A stretch of DNA of 64,000 nucleotides, taken from the NCBI GenBank assembly GCA_018524725.1, contig JAEUWP010000137.1, forward strand, positions 1-64,000. The letters are read 5' to 3'. This DNA is from Podaxis mareebaensis (lineage: Eukaryota; Basidiomycota; Agaricomycetes; Agaricales; Agaricaceae). This document shows, piece after piece, positions 58,270-64,000 of the stretch (position 1 is the first letter of the stretch; each line of letters begins with the position of its first letter). The translations under genes and the position numbers were made by a program. The notes beneath the pieces are model-generated. The model did not search any database, had not been told where the DNA came from, and saw nothing but the letters and a program-made list of their open reading frames with translations.

Positions 58270-59990
58270 TTAGAAAAGACTGTCAAGGAGCTTTCTCGAA
58301 GCCTCAACACCGAGCTACAAAAATATTGTCGTTCGAGTCAGTCATGATAGCAATAATAGCGAGGGAAGCAAAGGAATCCAGACTTACGAAGGTAGCTGCG
58401 TTCGCGGGGAAAGCGCGGGCCATCGCCGGGCCAAAGCCCTTCCAAAGCGCACCAATACCGTCAGCTGCAATAGTCTTGCGCGCGCAGTCTAATATGCCAG
58501 AGTATGTGCCTGTGGGAGCGGACTGAAGGCGTGATTTGAGGACCTGAAATGAGTGTGAAGGGTTAATATGATGACACGTTCGAGGTGGTGTATGACGGGA
58601 TGAAGGAATCACAGTCAGGGGAAAGATGAAAGTAAGAAGGAGATGAAGGGGAAAGCCATCAGGAGAAATAAAGTTCCCGCAGTATGTGATGAAGAACGTG
58701 TCCACAAGGCTAAGAATACGAGGATTTGAAACGTACATCAGGAGGAATGGCAATCGCCCACATGGCAACACCAGCTGTACCACCTGCAAGAATGATAGCT
58801 CCGAGGTTGAGGTCGGCCGGGGAAGAACCGGCAGGTGTGAGGAACTTCTTGGTCACCTCATAAGCGGCAAAATATCTGGCAAGAACCTATCAGTTAACGA
58901 AAAACAAACGCCCAATTATGAGCGTTTTTAAACGCCAGAATAGACGCACGCAGCACTTCCGGGACCATCGCGAGCAAGTGTAGCGCCCGTACCACGGAAG
59001 ATACTTCTCACACCGCCTTCTTTGTATAGGTGCTTAAGCACATCCGTGACGCCCTTATATTTGGCTTCCGCGCCTCCTTGGCCTTGGATCTGGAGCAGCA
59101 CTTTAGCGCGCTCCACAGGCGCGGTGACTAATGTAGTTGGCACAGCGGAGAGGAAACCTGCTGTGGCGAGTTCGGCGGTTGATAGGGATTGACTTGTCCG
59201 GTTAGGTGTGAGAGCGTAGATGAGTTGTTTCGACGCGTCGTAGGCCTATCAAGATCGGGAGGGTTCACAATCAGTTTAGTATTTCCCATGTGAATCTGGA
59301 CATACCCAGAAGGAAACGGCAAATATGGGCGTTACTCCCAATAGAGGGGGTACCATACCACGGTACATTCTACGACCGAATCATCATCAGCGTCAGGCTC
59401 TTGGTCTGGAGGGGAGGGATATACCCAGTGAGACCATCCTTTGCCAAGGTCTTTTTCACTACATCAATGGCACCGGTGTATGTGCCAGGAGCAGCTGTCT
59501 GCAGCCTAGTCTTGGTGAGGTCGAATGGATGACCTAGCCCATGGAAAACATGACATCAGTCAAAGAATTATGATAGGTGGAGATGGGAAGATATAAGAAG
59601 CTTCAGAAAGACCACTTATAATTCAACTATTGAATGAAGGGACTGAATAAGTGGACGAGCCGAATCGTGTGACGCCGGAACCCAATTCCATTGTAAATAT
59701 CGATCAGAATCCGACGATCAACAAAAGTAGAAAATTCAAGTCAAAGAAGTGAAAAAAGAATGGCGAACCAGACGGGAGAATGGGGGGTGGAAAGGGACTA
59801 CTAAAAGACTCACCGACCAACACGGCAGAAACACCACCAAATCCACCAGCGATGAACGACTTGATGTTCTCAGCTGCCGACACCGTCTGTTGTGGCTGTT
59901 GTGGTTGTTGCTTTTCCTCGCTCTACCGTATTACACGAATGGCGATAAGACATCGTTTTGTGGCCTTACCCCAGGAACTGAACTCACCAT
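58270..59990 (-). CDS. Mitochondrial carnitine/acylcarnitine-type carrier (SLC25 family)
   Basis: The three-fold carrier repeat is clear. Carrier motifs PXDXXKXR: HPFDLTKTRLQ, a degenerate second APVERAKVLLQ, and IPPDVLKSRLQ. The order of substrate-contact region and AVFVG-like repeats fits the carnitine/acylcarnitine or ornithine-like branch; the second-repeat PVERAKVLLQ is the diagnostic of carnitine carriers. The first exon is the ATG alone (59990-59988), followed by a GTGAGT donor; exon 2 is 59922-59814 (SEEKQQPQQPQQ, then NIKSFIAGGFGG). The last exon, 58314-58270, ends KLLDSLF. It exchanges acylcarnitine for carnitine at the inner mitochondrial membrane, for beta-oxidation. Confidence 0.88.
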
Positions 59991-60972
59991 GGTTCAAGGT
60001 GAATGTATGGGGATAGGAGGGGTGGGGAATTAAACGGAGGTGCAAGTGCTTGCTTGACGAGGGAGGCGGAAGCGAAAGGTTCGGAAACTGAGGATGCGTC
60101 CCAAGAAGAGCCGGTTTCCAACGGATACGAAGGAGCAACTAAAAGAAAGAAAGGCGGGTGGATGACGGAGTTGTGGATGTAGTGGTGGTGGATGGATAAC
60201 GGTTCAAAAGGAAAGGACTCTCCTCCGACTGGAAACCAATAGAAACAAAAAAACCCGGTTAGATATCCTGCTTTGTCTTTGACCAATAGAAACTACGCCC
60301 ACTCGGAAGAACCTGATACGGGGCAGGGCGGGTGTATATACGGGTTATGGTAAACCGGAACGCGAGCACAAGCAGGATAAATTTGAAATGTGCACATCAG
60401 TCTTGGCACGGGTCTGATTTCACGTGTAGCGAGCGTACTTACGATCAATGTCCGTTTTCGTGTCGTTCTCCTTCCGTGGTCCGTACACACATACGACATT
60501 CTGCGTTAGGTTTTGAAGGACATCGAGCTGATGCTAGAGTGCCCCCGGCGATTCTCCTTCAAGCATCTTCTGACTTCTGGCTTCTCTGGATGACGACATA
60601 CACACGTGTACTGCTTTACCGGTTACAAGTAGAACCCCACAAGCCGGAGCCCCAGGCTCCAGTCCCCGAACACCATTGCAAATACGACCGCTCTGGCTCC
60701 GATCTGAACTGACAGAAATCAATATCTGTCAATGTACAGGATACAGAGATCATCATTATCGGATGTGAAACACGTTGAACATTCACTCTAATGAACAAGA
60801 ACGTATATGCTAGACGTCTAGGCGATACTAAACAGGTCAAAAGTAGGCTAAACATATCAAAGAACGAACAGACCAAAGAAATGCCAACATATAATACATA
60901 GGATAAAAAAGACTTGCCATACGCTGTATTCCAAAGTTCACAAATGCAAGATCTTCAAATCCACGTACCAAC
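59991..60972. other. Intergenic region between carrier and FAS1 genes
   Basis: About 980 bp, upstream of the carrier and downstream of the FAS1 gene. Short frames such as 60332-60712 have no known domain. Nothing else could be supported. Confidence 0.35.
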
Positions 60973-63884
60973 CTAATCTTCGTCGTCGTCTCTACCAAAT
61001 CCACCAACAGGCTCATACGTCGCCTCAGTCGTATCCCAACTCCACACAATCCTAACCCCATAAAAGAATCCACAAATTGCAATCACACCAACCACACCCA
61101 CGAATGCAGGTGCACCGTACGCAACCCACCAGGGTGGCTCGTAAGGCAACAACAATCTATCAATCTGAATCACCCCGCCCGCTGCACCTCCCACAAACAC
61201 CTGCGACATCGACACCTTCAACGAATCAGGCGACGGAGGTGAAGAAGCAAATCCAGACGTAGTCGCTCGTCCCCAACCCACGACTTTCGCCCAATCTGCT
61301 TTTCCATCCGTCCCTCGCGCGTCTTTGATTCCTACAATGAACGACTTCTCGCCGTCCTCCCCTCCCGCCACTGCCTTAAAGACGACGTCGCCATACACAG
61401 ATTGAGACGACCTCAACGTCGAATACGACGCCGTATCCTCCAACACCAGCGGTTGGTTGTTGTACATCGCGTCATCACCCTCTCCCGGTGCCTTTCCACC
61501 ATCTCCACCCCCATTTCCACCATCAAAGTCCGCGTTCGGAGTCGTCGACGGTATGAGATGTTGCATAACGATCGCTTTGAGCTGCTCCGTATCCGCAAAC
61601 AACTTTGTCAAATTATAATGCTTGAACGCATCATCCGTCGGACAAAGTAACGTCCATCCAACGCCTCCATTCGTATCATACCACTCCGCCCATTCCGAAT
61701 CCTCAGGTGGCGCAGTCCCATCCAATATCCATTCAAACCCAGCCCGATTAACTATACTCGCCATCGTACTCCCCTTGGCCGCTCTTACAAGCTTCCCAAT
61801 TGTGATGTCCACCGACCGCGGGAGCAAGATATCTGACAGCTCGTGGATGACACCCGTCTGGGTTAGGATGTTCTTTGGAACGAGACGTGATTTCATGCCG
61901 GGCCAACCGCCACTTGGACTGACGAGGATCGTGCCGTTAGACATCCGTTCGAGTTTGATGTCGCTGCCTTCGAGGGTTTCAAAGGTTTGCTGGGAGCCTT
62001 TGACGAGATTGCTGGCATATTCGACGTCCGTGAGGGTGTGGTGTAGGAGGACCTTTTCGAGGTCGGATTTGGAGGAGGGACTAAGGAGGTGCGCGCTGAC
62101 AAGCAGACCAAGACGTTTGAAAGCGGTGTTGTATGGGAGGAGGAGGGAGGTGCGAGGGGTTGTCTTTAGGACTTCGGATTGATTGGACGAAAGGACTGCG
62201 GCTAGGAAGGAGGAGAGCTCGAGATTAGGTAGAGCGGTTGAGATGGGATCCGAAGGTGGTACAAGTGGTCTTGAGACGAAATACACCAGCGCGTTGTCGA
62301 GTTCGACTAATTTCCCGTGAGCCCAAATCAATGGTCAGGGTCTGTAACGACTTACTTGGATCACCAATAACACCAGCTCCAGCAAACTGGATGCTCTTCG
62401 CGAGCTTCTTGTTACTTCCGTTCACGTCAACAGACAGGACCTGTCTTCCACCCTTGAGACCCTCCTCCTCCAATGCGGTCTCGAGTAACATGCCATCATT
62501 GAGTTTCTTGACGGGCCAGTGACCTGGGATAAAATGGTACTGCAGCATCTTCTTAAGCTCCGGGCTTCCTTTCTCGGGTAATTGACTATCTCCAAAGATA
62601 GAAAGTACGTCATCTTTGGGCGCAAGAATGGTATACTTGGTTTCTGTGTCACTGATGAGATGCGTAAGGTTGACAGAGTGTAGCATCGAAACGAAATTTG
62701 TGCAATCGAGCGCAAGAAGATATTTCTCTGGCGTAATCTTCAATGCGCCCTCGGGAATGAGCAGCGAGGAAACCAGGTGTAACACGCCATTTGAAGCGTA
62801 AATGTCTGGTTGTATGAGTTCGCCATCGGATACCTTAGTCTTCTCAGGAGTCACAGCAATCTCGAGGGTTGTTCCATCAATGGTTGTCACTGTAAGGGCG
62901 ATGGGTCAGCGGCGGCGGTATGACGTCAAATAGGGAACTGAATTACGATTAAGCCCTGGGGCAAATGAGTCAGACCACTGGACACCATTCTCCGCGACAG
63001 CGTGCATGTTGAGTATACGTTGAAGATCATCGGCGGCAAACTCGCTCTCGAGGTAGATTCTTTCATAATAATTGAGTTCGTCCCACGCCTTGTCGACGGG
63101 GAGGAAGAGAGTGAGTTCAGCGGTGTTGTTAAGGAAGTTGATGGCTTCGGGCGTAAGGATGCGACGGAAATAGGATAGGGACTGCTGCGCAGACAGGACA
63201 GTGGCTGCGGCTAGATTAGTACGAGTCAGGAACAAAGACAAAGGCGGGCAACTTACCTAGGTCTTGTGGCGGATCGAGCACGCCAGAAATGCCCAGGAGG
63301 ACACCATTGCCCGCATCGACTAGGTCTTTGACAATCTCGGCACCACCCTTGCCAAATGCATCGACACCAACCCACCCCTTCTGATCGCGTAGTGCCATCC
63401 GTAGTCGCTGAGGCTCACCACCTAGTGTTCCTGACGGTATCGGCATCCAAGGAGGATACGGCGGCGGCTCGTGACTGGGAGGGTCCGGGAGTTTACGGGG
63501 GTAGTGTAGTGTCTTGAGTGTCTGTGGGCTCAGTTCTGTACTCGGGAGCCCGGAAATAGGCTCATTTATGAGATGATAGAAGAGTTGTTGACGGAGTTGC
63601 TCCTGGACATTATCGGTGACGACGAAGTTGTCGTTGTTGAGGATGGCAGACCAGAGCGAGGAGGGGTGTCGTTTGATAGCGTCATTGGTGGGGGCGAAAA
63701 GGGTGCTTCCGTTGAGTTTGTTGAGGGTTGGGATGAGACGGGCGCGTGTGAGGAGCTTGAGAAGAGACTCAAAGTCTTTGTCTGCACCGAGGGCATCGAC
63801 GAGGGTGGTAGAGGCGGTAGAGAAAGGGAGCTGTGCCGCGAGAGAGGGAGCGGCTAAGCCGAGGAGGAGAAAGGCAAGACGCAT
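60973..63884 (-). CDS. Large multi-FAS1 (fasciclin) membrane protein
   Basis: Four exons, 63884-63257, 63210-62947, 62889-62356 and 62306-60973, join in phase to about 919 residues. The signal peptide is MRLAFLLLGLAAPSLA. FAS1-like repeats are marked by NGSTLFAPTNDAI, AELTLFLPVDKAWDEL, TKYTILAPKDDVLSIF, and GWTLLCPTDDAFKHYN, with characteristic YH segments (FYHLI, LQYHFIPGHWPV, VLLHHTL) and a GVIHELSDILLP closing motif. A C-terminal transmembrane helix (FVGVVGVIAICGFFYGVRI) and a short acidic tail follow. FAS1 proteins mediate adhesion at the cell surface; some fungal relatives are vacuolar (Ylr001c-like), so the location is not certain. Four or more FAS1 repeats is a large array. Confidence 0.88.
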
Positions 63885-64000
63885 TGGTTTGTGAGTTTGC
63901 GGGGAAGCAGTTATATGATTGCAGACCACGTGCACTCCTTCCGCTCGTCCCTCACCATGCTCGATGCCCTCTATACACACTCTCCCTCTCCCACCCACAG
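63885..64000. other. Right-edge sequence
   Basis: Upstream of the FAS1 gene; short and pyrimidine-rich on the plus strand at the end. No gene. Confidence 0.3.

Noticed and set aside
1..64000. CRISPR arrays, bacterial operons, integrons or phage genes
   Set aside because: The window is eukaryotic nuclear DNA with spliceosomal introns throughout; no regularly spaced repeats of the CRISPR type exist.

Overview
The window is nuclear DNA of a filamentous basidiomycete, most probably an Agaricomycete (mushroom-forming fungus). The genes carry many short GT-AG introns of roughly 45-90 nt. The gene set includes families typical of that group: agaric-type F-box proteins, a NACHT NTPase relic, Ser/Thr-rich single-pass membrane proteins, an acyl-chain desaturase fused to cytochrome b5, a KRE6/SKN1-type GH16 protein and a membrane-anchored heparinase II/III-like protein. 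All exon joins given here come from reading frame, GT-AG (once GC-AG) boundaries and recognised protein families. No transcript data or searches were available.

Left part (1-15 kb): a Ser/Thr-rich receptor-like membrane protein (-), ribosomal protein eL13 (+), a sphingolipid desaturase (-), a Pal1-domain protein (+), then HIS7 (-) and a SER3-type phosphoglycerate dehydrogenase (+) transcribed divergently from a 270-bp promoter that contains a perfect Gcn4/Cpc1 site. RAD51 (-) follows, with a MluI cell-cycle box upstream.

Middle (15.6-34 kb): an F-box gene, an Ima1/Samp1 inner nuclear membrane protein, a second mucin-like membrane protein, the heparinase II/III-like protein, a Pro/Ser/Tyr-rich unknown, a decayed F-box pseudogene, and an EED/ESC-like Polycomb WD40 protein (-) that diverges from a complex I NDUFA11/B14.7-type subunit (+).

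Right part (35-64 kb): a two-BRCT, two-Myb Rap1-like protein, RPS16 (-) diverging from mitochondrial ribosomal protein L4 (+), and an AT-rich block with a candidate LTR and repeats that abuts a truncated NACHT relic. Next come an F-box gene, a SNAPC1-like gene, a 15-exon KRE6/SKN1 glucan-synthesis gene, a UBE2O-type E2/E3 ubiquitin enzyme, another F-box gene, N-acetylglutamate synthase (ARG2), a mitochondrial carnitine/acylcarnitine-type carrier and a large multi-FAS1 membrane protein.

Most of the window is housekeeping euchromatin (amino-acid synthesis, ribosome, respiration, DNA repair, chromatin, cell wall). It is broken by small accessory patches of F-box pseudogene, NACHT relic and transposon-like sequence. 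The most interesting items are the Rap1-like telomere/chromatin candidate, the EED homologue with an interrupted terminal WD blade, the shared general-amino-acid-control promoter, and the NACHT relic that has lost its P-loop glycines.
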